A model generated the notes under the pieces. That model was not told the origin of the DNA, searched no databases, and worked only from the letters and a program-made list of their open reading frames with translations. 64,000 bases of DNA from Holothuria scabra. Its lineage: Eukaryota; Echinodermata; Holothuroidea; Aspidochirotida; Holothuriidae. Made by a program: the position numbers and the translations under genes. Location: contig CM074184.1 of NCBI GenBank assembly GCA_037179385.1, positions 12,604,001 through 12,668,000 of the forward strand, read 5' to 3'. Numbering within the stretch: the stretch's first letter is position 1; each line of letters starts with the position of its first letter. Shown one piece after another: positions 25,176 to 38,400 of the stretch.

Positions 25176-26335
25176 CAACAATATTGACACATTAACTTCA
25201 ACATGAGCTAGACAACAGTAGTTTATTGTGAACCTAAGTAGTTCAGCATGAATGTGGCTATCATAAAACAGTGTGCAACCATAGAGTCAAACTTGATTCA
25301 CACAGAATATTGTTGTGTGTGGCTAGCTTAAAACAACAGCATACATATATGCAAGCATACCAACATGTAGGAAAACACACAACTCTATCAAGACAAGAAG
25401 AATCTTTGTTTTTCACAAAATGTATTTTCCTTAAAATTATTAGACAGAGTAGTTGATTTCACATTAGCAACACATTCTCTTACTTTCTAACTTTTCTACA
25501 CACAAATGATGACTGTACATGCATAAATGAAGGTTAAACAACCACATGAATCTATACAAAAGGCCTTTCCTCAGCTTGTTATAAGAAACACTTTTCATTA
25601 CTTGTTAAAATTTGAACTAAATGGCTGTACATCACCTAAATATATATATTTCATAGTTTTGTGCAAATAAAAGGACATCTATAAGTTCAGTAAAATTTAC
25701 GAAAGAAAAGTATCCAAAGTTGTTTTTTCTTCTTACAGCAAAAATACATAATAAAATACCTTTGAATGCTTATAACAAATACAAAAATGTCATTATTTAC
25801 ACAGTATTTCAATTTCTAATGTGATAACAATAGTTCAGTCCACAAATATCAACAGAAAAAGCAGAGCACTGATTCATGTATCAGCACTGTCTTTGCAAAG
25901 AATAAGAACATTTCCCTGTTGCATTTTAAATGTGGATTTTGTTTTTATTTTTATCAGTGGAAGGGTCCACAGAAAGTTTGTAAGGCCAGGAACTTTTTTA
26001 CAATGATTACTAAATTATGATAAAGTTTTGGCTACTCTAATCCTTACTGGAAATAAATTCTAGGAATATTGGCCCTCAATCAACTCTTTAGCTCCCCCCA
26101 ACCTCTGGTACCATTTAGTTTCAATTTTATGGTACAAAAAGGTTCTATTCTGCCGTCAGATTACAACATATCTGCAAGTATTTGAACAATAAAGAAACCA
26201 GCAAGGAGCTGGGGAACCAAACCTGTCCAACGTACAATATGTCCTGGTTTTTGAAAGCTTTAGGAAAGATTGTCAGAGTAACTGCAGGCAAGAATGGATC
26301 ATTGCTGCTTCATCAGCAGGGAAAGCTGGTCAATT

Positions 26336-26437
26336 TCATACCAAACTTGCAGCTGAATAACGATTATCTGAATTTTCCGAAGACGGTCTGTTGCCATTTC
26401 TTTGATTAGGTCGGTCCCGGCTGATGGCCAGTGTGTA
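26336..26437 (-). CDS. TTYH: TTYH exon 14 (last coding exon)
   Basis: Acceptor CATCTTTCAG, then YTLAISRDRPNQRNGNRPSS and on to SAASLV and TGA (26336-26338). 102 nt, starting in phase 0 after exon 13. Cytoplasmic tail, polar and Ser/Asn/Arg-rich. Confidence 0.85.
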   Translation of the reverse strand, partial: YTLAISRDRPNQRNGNRPSSENSDNRYSAASLV

Positions 26438-29400
26438 CTGAAAGATGAACAGATCAGATATATGACATTACATCAATGTTCAGTATGCAACTAGACTTTA
26501 CTTTATAATATCACACAGAGGAAGACAACTATTTTAAACTTACTTCTTATAACTTGTGACCAACCCACCCCCTACTTCAACTCTATTATTCTCTCATTTA
26601 CTCAAAATTATCTTATGAAATAGAAATCTTTGGAGTAGCTGGAGCCTCCATCTTGAGACCCCTTCAAGTCTTACAGAATAGAATTCTAAACACCATTACT
26701 TTGTCACAATGGCACTACCCTACAGACAAACTACACAGAAATCTTAGGATTCTCAAGGTTAGCGACATTCACACTCTTAGGACGTGTACATTTGTATTCA
26801 AATATGTAAACAGCAAAATGCCTAATGTATTCTGTAACACTGTTAACCCTGGAAGGTTCTCCTATGTTCCAAACCCAACAAGCAATAATGCACTCTTTTC
26901 AGTTACCAGGCACAATTCTAAACATAGGAAACCACTGTTGAAAAATTATTGTTACAAAATCTGGATCTTCCAAATGATATTAAACTTTCTAGATCTTCTG
27001 CAACTTTTATAGACACAGTCAAATCTCATCTAACAGACAATTACTCTACCTAAGCTTTGTGCCAAACTGGACCCACCGCCTTTTGCCAGTCCCTTCTGGC
27101 TTTAATACATGTCAAGTTTTCTATTTTCTTATTCTTTTTATATTTGTTTTTTTTTCTTTAAAGTTCACTAGCTACAATAAAAATATTACTGTTTTTTCAG
27201 TGTTCTGTTTATAACTCTCCATTTTGCCGCTGCATCTTGTTTTTCATATGCATCTATGTAAATGTGTTTATGAACAAAAAACACTGAACTAAACTAAACT
27301 GCATCTACCCCTCAAAAAAGTAAAAACTAGAGACAACCATTACACTCCTTAACCCTTTACCGTTGTTTGGGTCCTTTTGGAGAGCTCGGCTGTCACACAT
27401 CTTTACTGCTTCACGTGGAGCTCGAAACTGCGAGTAGCTACCCGAAAATTCGGCCACAAGAGCGAGAGAGACAATAGTTTAAGGTCACGGGGTCAATGGC
27501 CTAATGGCCTACAGAAGCCAATGTGGGGCCGGCTATGTCTGCTTTTCCGCCCACTCCCAAGGCGCGCAAATATGCCGGGATCGGAGCACAACGGTAAAGG
27601 GTTAAAATTTCACGTAGAAATTATTCATTTATGCCTGTTTACAACAAACTGATCTTTCACGATGTGGAAACATGAGATCATCTAAATAGTAATACAGAAT
27701 TTTTTTTCTATAAATCATGGCTACTTCCATTGCCCTGTTCATACATTGGTTAATGTAATACACATCTCTCTAGAATCACAAACAAATGCACCTGTCATAA
27801 AAAAAAGTATCTTCCTAAAGTCTAAGGACTGGAAGATTAGGTAAGCATATTAAAGTCAACCACTCTGTGTTCCTAATTGTCTTCTAATGAAGTCATTGGG
27901 GGGGAGGGGCAAACTGACTACAGTGTAAGGCCTGACCTCCCTGGTATTAGTAACAACAGATACTATCTATTTTTAAGGGGTAATACACTGATATGTGATA
28001 GCCTTGCTGGTCTGTAAAAACCTCTTGCTACAGAAGTGTTAAATGAGTCCTCAGTTCTCAATGATGACCAGACTCTCTGGTGGCACTTCCAATGCCAATA
28101 CTGTTTTAAAAATTTATTTAGATGTTTCTAAAAGGAAAACAATGCATTCTGAATGCACTATATAGCAAAGAAAGACAGCAACTGTAGGAATTCTCAAACC
28201 ACTCAATCTCAAAAAGTAGCCATTTATTTGTCTTCAAAACTGCATGCATTAGAAAGTAACCCAGGTTGAATCATCTGAAAATTTAAATTTTGGGTGAAAA
28301 ATTGTTCTTGAGCAACAAATACCTTAATTTCTACATGTGAAAAACGCCTTCCTGGAAAAGATGACTCCATGCGATCTATCTTTCAAATTCTGCCTTAATA
28401 GAATTTGGTTCAAAATATATATATATATTTTTTTTAAGCAACACAATGCAATATCTCATTGTTATAAGCTATTAGCACCTTGTCAACATCTTAATGCACT
28501 TATCAATTGCAGCCCTAACGCCCCTCTCCTGGACCTGGGGATGGTTAGGTCTCGGCCAGGAACTTCATTTTTGAAGTTAGTAAAACCCTGGGAAGAGTCC
28601 GGCCATGTTGGCAGGGTAAGGCATTGATCCAGGGTAAATCCCTGACCAAGTCCCCACACCTAACTGTCAGGCACAAGTACTTGCCTTTGGGGACAAAATT
28701 ACCCTGAAGTCCCCAGTCAAATCCCAGCTAAAAGTCCAACCATTCCCAGGTCTGAGAGGGTAGGGGTTACAATTGATAAGTGCATAAACAAAAAAAAACT
28801 TACTGAAGGTGGCAAATCATCAGGCACTGATACATTGTTTGACTGACTAATTAAAGATGAACCTCTGAAAGAAATAATATTATCAAAAGTGAGTGACGTT
28901 GCTGATACGAGATGAGAAGTAGAAAGTATGATGTCGCACAATAAAAGTGAAGACATAGATGAGATATGGCCAACATAATTACTCAGTTACCCAAAGTATG
29001 ATACAAATACAAAATAAACAAAATCTATGTTCGGCATTTCCAATGCTTAAATAAGAGTAAAAGTGGTAAAAATTATCAAATTTAGTGACAGTTTTTGTAG
29101 ACTGAAATTTTAATATCAACTGAAAAAACAAAAGAAATTGTGTATATATACTCCTCCCCTAGAAACTTAATGTTGCTGGCTGAAGTAAGAAAAAAATTTC
29201 AAACAACTGGTCAAATTTCTTACATATTATAGTATACTCAAAAGTATAAACTGTCACCAGGATAAACTGGTCACTCATTTTTTCCTGGCTTTTATCATAC
29301 TTTATTTTTTATAGTAAGTTTGTTGAATTATGTTTAATGAAACACTAATACAATTGTGTCATGCAGTTTCAACTAGATAAATGGCAAAGTTTAAATATGG

Positions 29401-32400
29401 TTTAAAATATAGTTTAAGTTCCACTTTCAAAAAACACAAATACGGTGCAAGCACTTACTTTAAGTCACCTCTTATAAAGGTGGAAATACAGTGGGCTTTC
29501 TGCAATCCCTAGCCAAAATTTGCTCTACTTTATTACCTACAACTCAATGCTGTCTTTTGTCAGAGTAAAACTTATTTGTCATTTTTCTGTAAGTTTCAGG
29601 ACCTTACAATTTGCAAAAAAGGAAGTTTAACATTGCATTAAACAATAGTAATTTTCAAGAAGAAGAATAAGATTTCAATAAGACACTTATTTGGTAGATA
29701 CTTGTCTCATGAACCAAAATCATAAAATTGATAAAAATAAGAAGCCCCACATGCTATAAACAGAGGTATATCAGAATGGTTGCAAAATGAGAGTTAGTTA
29801 TTACTTGCAAGCCTAGGGCAGCCTTGGTAGTTGAAACCCCCAACATAAACCGTCTTTAGAGCGAGGAGCTTTACTCACCGATTTGAAATTATGACAGGAA
29901 AATGCGGCAAGGCATTTGAACTGAGAAGAGAGCAGAAGGTGAGGAAAATGGGAAGAGACAAAGATGAATCTAATCTAGTGCAAAAGGGTGAATTTTTATC
30001 AACAACTTGGTGAAGACTCATGACTTGATTGAGTGATGTACACATCGATGGTGGTTCAAGGTTTCTCTCTCATGGGACCTTGGGAGAGGGTTGTCACAAT
30101 AGTGAGTGTCATACAGGACCAAAACCCTGTGATGGTTAGGGGTGAAGTAAGTAAAATGGACATCCCCAATGCCTATCAAAAAGATTACATCTGAAACATC
30201 AAGTGGTAGTTTCAGTTTTGGTGCTAACATAGTTGTTTCACATTGCCTGGGTTCCATGAGGGCATTTTCAAACCCCCTCCCCCTTTTCTTGAGTCCCTCT
30301 TATGTCCACCACTGGTACATGAATTAACTGCATTCTACAATGAGCTACATTTTGATTTTTATTGTTAGTCTATTACTATTACTACTACTATTACGATGTG
30401 CTGACACTGAAATGTGGAATTGACTAAGACACATAAAAGGTGATGGATGACTTGAACCTGTTTGGTTTGTATTAATAAAACAGGAAGGGGTTTAGTCTTC
30501 ACCGATCAGGTAATTGCACTTTTTTGAGCAATGAATAATTAAACTTTGAGGAAAAAAGATTATTTTTGACATTTTTTCCAAATGCTGTTTGATTTGACGG
30601 TTTGTTGGCTTTCCACAAAAAGTGGCATTTCCTCTTTTCTAACAGCTGGTTTAAAATCCAAGTACATGCAATATCAGTAGCTTCAGATTTTCTGATAAAG
30701 GATTCCATATCATTAATCCAACTCTCATTTGAGAGGGCACACTATGCAATCTTTGTTATTCTCAGTGTACACAGGACACATGATCAATCTCACCCTGATA
30801 TTCTTTTACATTTTTCTTTTTTTTTTTCAACTTTACAGCCATTTGTGTGTCAATTACAATATTAAACTTATTTTAGAAAGTAATACCAAAAAAAAAAAAA
30901 ATATCCATGCAATTGTTTATATGCAGATGAAAAAAGAAAAGGATAAGCCTTTTAGAATTTCATGTCTCTGCACCCATCACCACTTATTGTTAGTTTAAAT
31001 GTAAGCACATTGAAAGTTAAGCTGGTTGCACACTAGTATACAAATGTCTTGCAAGCTCATGCAAACTTCTGCCCTCATATTCCAAGCCAATTTTTGTAAG
31101 CACATCTTACTGCAACCCAACTGCTTTCACACAATTTGACCTCTTGCCGAGCTGGCAAATTTTTTAAACATATTTAAAACCTTGAGAGCTATTTTGATCA
31201 TGACTAACAAGCTAGAACCTCTTACAAGTGTTTGTTGGCAGCAAGTGCTCTTCCAACAGGCCACCTTCTCCAGATCTCAAGATGTTGCAAGGAATTGCAG
31301 CTCACAAGACGATGGTGTGCAACCACCTTCACTGATTAAATTTTAGTAAAGTGTACCGAGGAGCCCCAAATAATAATTATATCTTCAGCTTTGAAACATA
31401 AAATCAGGATAAGGCTTTTCAAGCAATTATGATTTTGTTAGTGTTTCATGAAAACCATTGTTAGCATTGAAAGACAACTGCAACAGCAAGCACCTGTGAC
31501 TGGTGGATGAGATAGGTCTTCGAGAAAGTCCCGATGTAGATGCCTGGTCTCTGCGAGCACTATACCTCTCCAATGTAGCCGTTCCTTCTCTTGGAGGGAG
31601 GAATGGATCTTCCTGGTCTGCATCATAATTCATTTTTCTGTTTTGAAATTATGCAAGTAGTAAAAGTTTATAACTTAGCCTCGGTGAATCTCTTGGTTAG
31701 TTACTAAGTTAAGTAGATGAAGTTTTACCGCCCAGTTTCTAACTGATTCATTAAATTCAGGCCTGCCACAGCCTTTTCTCTAGTTGTGGCTAACTGGCTT
31801 GCTTTCCCTATTCCACTGCTTATGCTGAGCACCAAGCACAATGGCAGTGGGTTCCATTTTCTAAGACTCTGGTATTACCCAGCCAGGAGTCAAACTCCAG
31901 ACCTCAGTTATGGAGCCAAGGTGAGCAATTTATGGAGCCAAGGTGAGCAATTTATGGAGCCAAGGTGTGCAATTTATGGAACCAAGGTGTGCAATTTATG
32001 GAGCCAAGGTGTGCAATTTATGGAGACAAGGTGAGCAATTTAGCTATAACGGCATTCAACTCACACATACTACAAACGAAATATTTATCTGTGGGATATC
32101 CCTGTATTGTTTCCTACATTCCATCTAAAATGCTTTCAAAAATGAAAAAAGGGGGAAACTCCTGCCCATAATTCGAGCCCAACAACCTACTGTTACAACT
32201 CAATTCTCTCCTTAAATGAGTTAAAATGAAACTGCTATAGCCATCATGACTTATCAAATTCCCACATGCAAAAAGATCTTTTCAATTCCTGACACACTCA
32301 ATCTGATTCAAATTATGACATGTTAACTTTTTGCTGTTTTTAAACTTCATATAATTTTTAAACTTCTATACTGTACAATCCTCTTTTGGCATTAAGTATA

Positions 32401-35400
32401 CTAAAGTTGAACTTAAAAACATTTTAAAAGTCTCCTTGCATTCAGATTTGTGCAGCAAAGTATACTATTCTGCAAAGCAACCCTTGGCCCCCTTTTTTTT
32501 CTTCTTACATTGTGACCTGTGTTTCACATTGATGACCTTTGACTTTCATCTAACAGGACAATTAGTGTGGTCCTTAATTAGTTAGCCCAGTTTCCACCTT
32601 TTGGTTCAAGCTGAGCCGGCCATGGACTTTTTTCCAGTTGTGGCTCACTGGCTTGTTTTCCCTACCCCGTTGCTTATGTGGAGCATCACGCACAATGGCA
32701 GTAGGTTCCATTTTTAGAGTCTTTGGTATGACTCAACTTGGGAAAAGAACCCGGGCCTTCCGTGAGAGACGCAGATGCTCTAACCATTAGACCAAACACA
32801 CGGTGCTTAAACTAAAAACTGATCATCCACATACTTCAATATGACATGTACTAAATTTTAATAATGCTAGTTTTATATATCAGTCTCTTCTCTTTATCTC
32901 GAAGCAGAATACAGCTGTGGTACCCAGTAGAAAAGGTACAACAAATGTTTTGCACAGAATATGTAGGGAGTTTGGTGGTGGCCATTAAAGTATAGTTCAT
33001 ATGATACCAACTAAACATGTCCCAATGACTCCATGGTTTCCCTTCTGAACCAAATAAACAGCCAAAAATACAAAAGTCACGGCTAGTAAATCAACTTTCT
33101 ACATGTATGAGTAAAGAATGCGTCGCAAACCTTCGACCAAGTCTTGAAGCCAACAGTGTACCCTGGCATATAGCAACTAACCACAGCATACCAAGAATTG
33201 TGCCAAACAAAAGCTGAAAGCCCAGTCCAGACCTGAAAAGAAATTGCACATACCAAAATTAAAGTTTACAAAAGTTACAACCTTTAGCTTTATCATTTAA
33301 AATAATGCAGAATTCAGGTAGTTCTACAATTCCTCTTAAGTTCCTTAAACTCAAGATCCCAAATGTATGAAACTTTTAGAAGTGTCACAATTCTATGCAC
33401 CATTTACATTTTCCCAGTAGCTGTCACCTCACTCCCACATGTGTCTTCAGTATGACAGGCCTTGATTTTCAGAATAATTTATGGTTGTCCTTCGGACAAA
33501 ATCACGTAATGTAGTGTTTGTTTAATTCAGCTGGTTGTGGACCACTCTTCACATTTTGTGTAGAGCTAATGAAGCAGTAGAAAATGGGCTATATTTAATT
33601 TTTTCTTTGATGAAATTCAAAAGGGGAATTCCTCTTTTCATTTTTTTTAAGAAAAACTTTTTGGGACAGCTGTGGGACCCTTCAATCCAACACTTGTTCA
33701 ATTTAAAACACAATTCACACTCAAAACAAATGTAACAGAATCTTACAGGCCATTGTAGCATAATCCAAAGATAGCTGATTTGTATTCCCCATTCAGCTGT
33801 TGACAGTTTGCAGAAACATGAAGCTGACTGAGCTCTTTCGTTGAAGTGTCTATGATTTCCTGCAGACCTTTAAGGGTATCCTGCAAATGACAACATGGAG
33901 ACATGACATTTAATGCATTAAGTGGAAGATGTTACACATACCATTACAGAATAAAAGGTAACAAAGACAAAGGGAAACTTCTACAGTACTCGCATACATT
34001 CCCACATAAAATTAAGACAGAACCATACTTTTAATGGAGCAGGAAGAAGTGATCTTTTTTGTGAACTTTTGGAAAAAAATTTTTTGAAACCCATTCGAGC
34101 AAAATGAATTTTGTGTGTAGCACTTCCACATTTTTAAAAAGCCTTAAGTAAGATTAGTGCTCTGCTAACCAAGTTTACCCTTTGATGACACGAAACAAAT
34201 CTGAATGCAATGTGCAAAATATATTCATTCATCACAATGATTGAGACTGTCACTTAAAGTTTCAAATGAGGGCTGAGGCCTGTCAACATTTGAGGAAGGA
34301 ACGCAGTCATTGTATCTAACGGATATGATCGGCATATAAGAGGATATTTGATTACTTTGTAGAATCACACTATGAAGAAGGAAGTAATTCATATGCACCA
34401 TGCTGTAAAGTTCTACTGACATTTATTGGTATTGCACAAAGACTTAATCCATTATCAGCTCCAATTCTCAAGGACATGGGTTTAGGATGGGAGATAAATT
34501 GGTAAGATAACTATTAATAGCCCTCAAAATTTTTCCCCAAAGATTTTGTAAACAAAACCATGTATGATTTAATATTATAAAAAGACAGAAGATTCAGAAT
34601 GCGAAGTCATCAAATTACTTGAGCCAAGTGCATCTACAAGATAAACCAATTGACCATAGTAACATCAGTCAATTGAGCCACAAAGATAGCTAATTTAAAG
34701 TAAATGTTGTATTTGTTAACAGAAAAGATCATATCTTTAAAAGGAATACCATACATAAGGAATTATAGATATTTCAAATCTGTACAGTAGCCCTTATTTT
34801 CAAGAAAACAGAAAACATGGCTTGAGCTGTTTGTTTTTCCTGAATAATTTTTTGGACCTAATTTTCAACATTCAAACCATGCAACTTTAATGCTTTTGTC
34901 TTGAATTGCATTAAATATTTTGAGGAGATAAAAATTATTCCTTGGGGATAATTGGTGAGATGAATAAGTATGTATTGTTAGAAAGTCATTTTGCCTCATT
35001 TCAAATGCAATGGTTTCCTTGAAACTGAAAAGTGGAGACAAAATTGAGGGAAGTCCATGACTTCAAACATTTTGACCCCATTTTGACCTAACTTTGGATT
35101 GTACAAAAGTGAAGACAAGTTTCAGCCCTATGAAACTTGTACTATAATGTTCCACCAATGAGCACAAGGGTTGAGCATCTTTTCATGAATGGCTCACAGG
35201 CACATAGCCAGGATTGTGTCATGGGGAGTGTTTTGGTGTCATGGGGTGTGGGTGGGGGGTTGGGGCACGAAATGAGGGAAAATTCTAAGGATGGAGAGAA
35301 AAAGCTGCTATTTTTAGGTGTTTTTGTATTGCAAGGTTGGGTCATGGAGGGGTCTAACCCCCAAAACCACCTCCCGTGGCTGCACCACTGATAGTTTATT

Positions 35401-38400
35401 AAAGTACTTTTCATTGGATGATTCCTCCATTGTACACAATGATGGCTTGAAAAGTGACAACTTTTGCAGCACATACACTGCTCATGTCTTTCTCTAGAAA
35501 TCATTGGAAAGAAACATTTTCTGGAGGTCTATCTTAACTTCTGTCAGCTATGCACCCAGTTCAAAGGTAAGTAGCAGAGCATCATTTCTCTACCTCTTAC
35601 AGCTTCCTGGTTAAACAACACTCTTCCACCTCTTCCTTTTGAAATTTAATACAAGCTATCATGAGTCACATTTGCAAACCTATTTCCTTTGACATGAAAT
35701 AAACACTATGTGAATGGTCCATGTGGTTTTATGTTTCCTGCATTTCAAGTTGTTTTCAAGTATGACATTCCAACTTCCTTTTTATACATCACAATACCTT
35801 ACAATATCCATTGTTATGAAAGTCATCAACCTATGATCTTCAAACAAACAAGTAATCTGGCTTTCATACAACTTTGCATAATGTTTTTTTTATTTTTTCA
35901 ACATTTAAACAATGCCATTATTAACAAACATGCCAATAAATTTATCTATTGCCCAGTACTACTTGTAGCCAATTCCATCCGGACTTCCTATTGGCTGTAG
36001 AATACGCCACTCAATTTCTTGACTGAACAATAGTCTTATTCTCTATTGTCTCTCTTTTTTAAACATCCAGTTCTCCAAAAAACAATACTCCCATAATTAG
36101 GGTACAAAGGAACTGAAATCAATTGCAACAACTGTTTTAATAAAGCAAAAGCAATTGATGAGAGCCACATGAAAAGTCAAAGCAAGTGTTTTTAAATACA
36201 AACATATTCCTTTGGCCATCAACACAAGTATAATTCATCTGAGTATTTTCTGTGAGCCTTAAAACCCCTGCTCTTGAAATTCTTCACATGGACATGAAAA
36301 CATAATCATGAATACCAGAAATGGAAAAGCCAACATATGGGCAGTTATGTTCGTTATCAGCTTGCCCTAAATCATATATTAACAGGAGTAGAAGATTATG
36401 AAGATAATATATTTTATTTCCAATCAATGCACACTATTGTGAAACTTTTTATCAAAAAAATATCCATCCATTTCAAAATTCTTATTATATAATGAAATAT
36501 ATCTTCCAGTTATCTATTTTTGTTTTTAAACCCACTCAATATATAACTCAACTACTGTGAATCAGACATGCTGCTTTGATAGTTTTAATACCTTGCTGGC
36601 AAAAAAAAAAAAAAACATAAAATTGAAAGGGAAAATGAAATTAATAATTAACAGGCTATTAACAGTACAAACTGATAATTGCAAAAACTGATACCTGAAT
36701 AAAAGCAATTTACCAATAATAATTAACCAGAAACAATTTTGACACTGTATCCTACATTTCCAGGTGAAACTGCGCTTTCAAAAATTTTCTGTGACATTTC
36801 AAAAGGTTTTCATCTGTGTGTCCAACATAACTCTCATTTTGAGTCTCCCCATATGTTATTCAAAATCTATTGCACCTGACAGCCATATCTACCCAGAGAC
36901 ATTGAATCATTCATTTAATGCTTTACACCCAGCTCTATGATTAGATCATATCATATCACACAAACAATGCATACACATCCATGCACACTGTCAAAATGCT
37001 ACAAGCAGCAATCATATACTTCATTTCCACATATCTCATCTTCTATCATTACCTAGACATGATCTCTCATTTATATGTAATCGCATATTTTCATTTCACC
37101 TCCGCAGAATGGAGTTGACAATATTGCCAATAATACATCGCCATGGCGACACACAACCCTTCCAATATAATTTCACACATTTTGTAAGAATGGCAAAAAC
37201 CAGTCACACAGAACAGACAGCAATCATCCATTTCATGCAACAACTGCAGGGTTTAAAAATTAAAGGGGCAGGTTTAAAAAATTAAAGGGGTGTATTCACT
37301 CCAGATGTTAAAGCGACATAATTTTGACATAGGGCTTTTTACTTAACAAATTACTTACCTTAGCTTTTTCTGACCCTGAACAAAGCTTGGAGATCTGGTC
37401 TTTATTATTTTGGATTTGTACCATGTCACGTTGAGTATCTGCAAAGGCCTGAAAAGATTCAAATTGTACGTCATAATATTTTGTTGTTTATTGTGGTAAA
37501 ACAAAAGATATTAAAGAATGAATTAAACTTGTTCTACTTTTTCCAAGAAACAGTGTGTAAACACTTTTCAATAAAGTCATGACCCACTGCCCTCACAACC
37601 TCTCTTTCCTTAAAAGTTGGTGACATCTGAAGACTGTCATTTAATAAGCTTCATAAGACATAAAAATCAGTCACTGAAATGTCAACTTGCAACATAAAGT
37701 AATCTGATATATACCTGCAATAGTCTCTTAAAGCATTTATTTTCCTTTCCTTGTTTTATTGGGTCTGTTATACCCACCCTAGACAATACTATGAAATTTG
37801 TACCGAAAATGCTGTCACTTCAATTTAGATTACTGCAGTAGGTCTGCCCTACTGGATACTGAGAGTAATGTGACAATGCTTTCCTCACTTATTGTGAATT
37901 CATTGTAATCCAGCAGAAGCTCATTGGTCTCCTTGAATATGTATGTGCTGAAATATCATGAGAGATACTTAGAAGAGGATTAAGAAGAAATCCCCAAAAA
38001 TACATGGTTTGGGAATCTACGAGTCCCGATAATTACCTCCTATTCACCCATGTTTTTACATTATGTACATGTATGAACTCATATAGCATGCATGTGTTTA
38101 CTCTTAGCTCACAGCCACATTTGGTTTTATGTGTGTATATTTTACAGATGGCTCTCTTACACCCTCCTTAGTGAGTGTTGTCTTATTCTGTGTGATCTGG
38201 CTGTTGTTCCACTATAAGCCTGGGGAAAATGCTTTTACGTTGGGGAAAATGCTTCTACCCTGAAATGGTAACTCTTAAAGGGAAAGAGCAGTCCCCCCAA
38301 AATGAAGTAGTGTAGTAGACTGTATGATATCATGATTGGCTCTTGAGAGTCATGCGACAAAATTTTTTCTCTTCAAATGTGAAATTTACCAGGAGTTACA

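Larger units (their letters stand above)
19900..26335 (-). other. Non-coding region downstream of the TTYH stop codon; possible long 3' UTR
   Basis: Directly follows the TTYH stop codon in gene orientation. AT-rich, with no ORF above 75 codons and no spliceable exon. It contains a TTAA-flanked MITE (22135-22396), G-rich transposon-like ends at 21715-21745 and 22010-22080, and a C-rich low-complexity tract at 25085-25175. Several minus-strand AATAAA candidates exist (for example plus-strand TTTATT near 22526, 24537 and 25946), so the 3' end of the transcript cannot be fixed from sequence alone. Confidence 0.35.

Noticed and set aside
27377..27652. 91-codon ORF on the plus strand.
   Set aside because: Lies across the TTAA-flanked MITE and its TIR; a non-autonomous element of 249 bp encodes no protein.
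31786..32171. Overlapping plus-strand ORFs with repeated NLWSQG / IYGAKV peptides.
   Set aside because: They are three frames of the 22-bp minisatellite, open only because the unit lacks stops.
32740..32794. tRNA-like A and B boxes, considered as a tRNA gene.
   Set aside because: The sequence cannot fold into a full cloverleaf and is joined to a SINE body present in other copies, so it is a SINE head.
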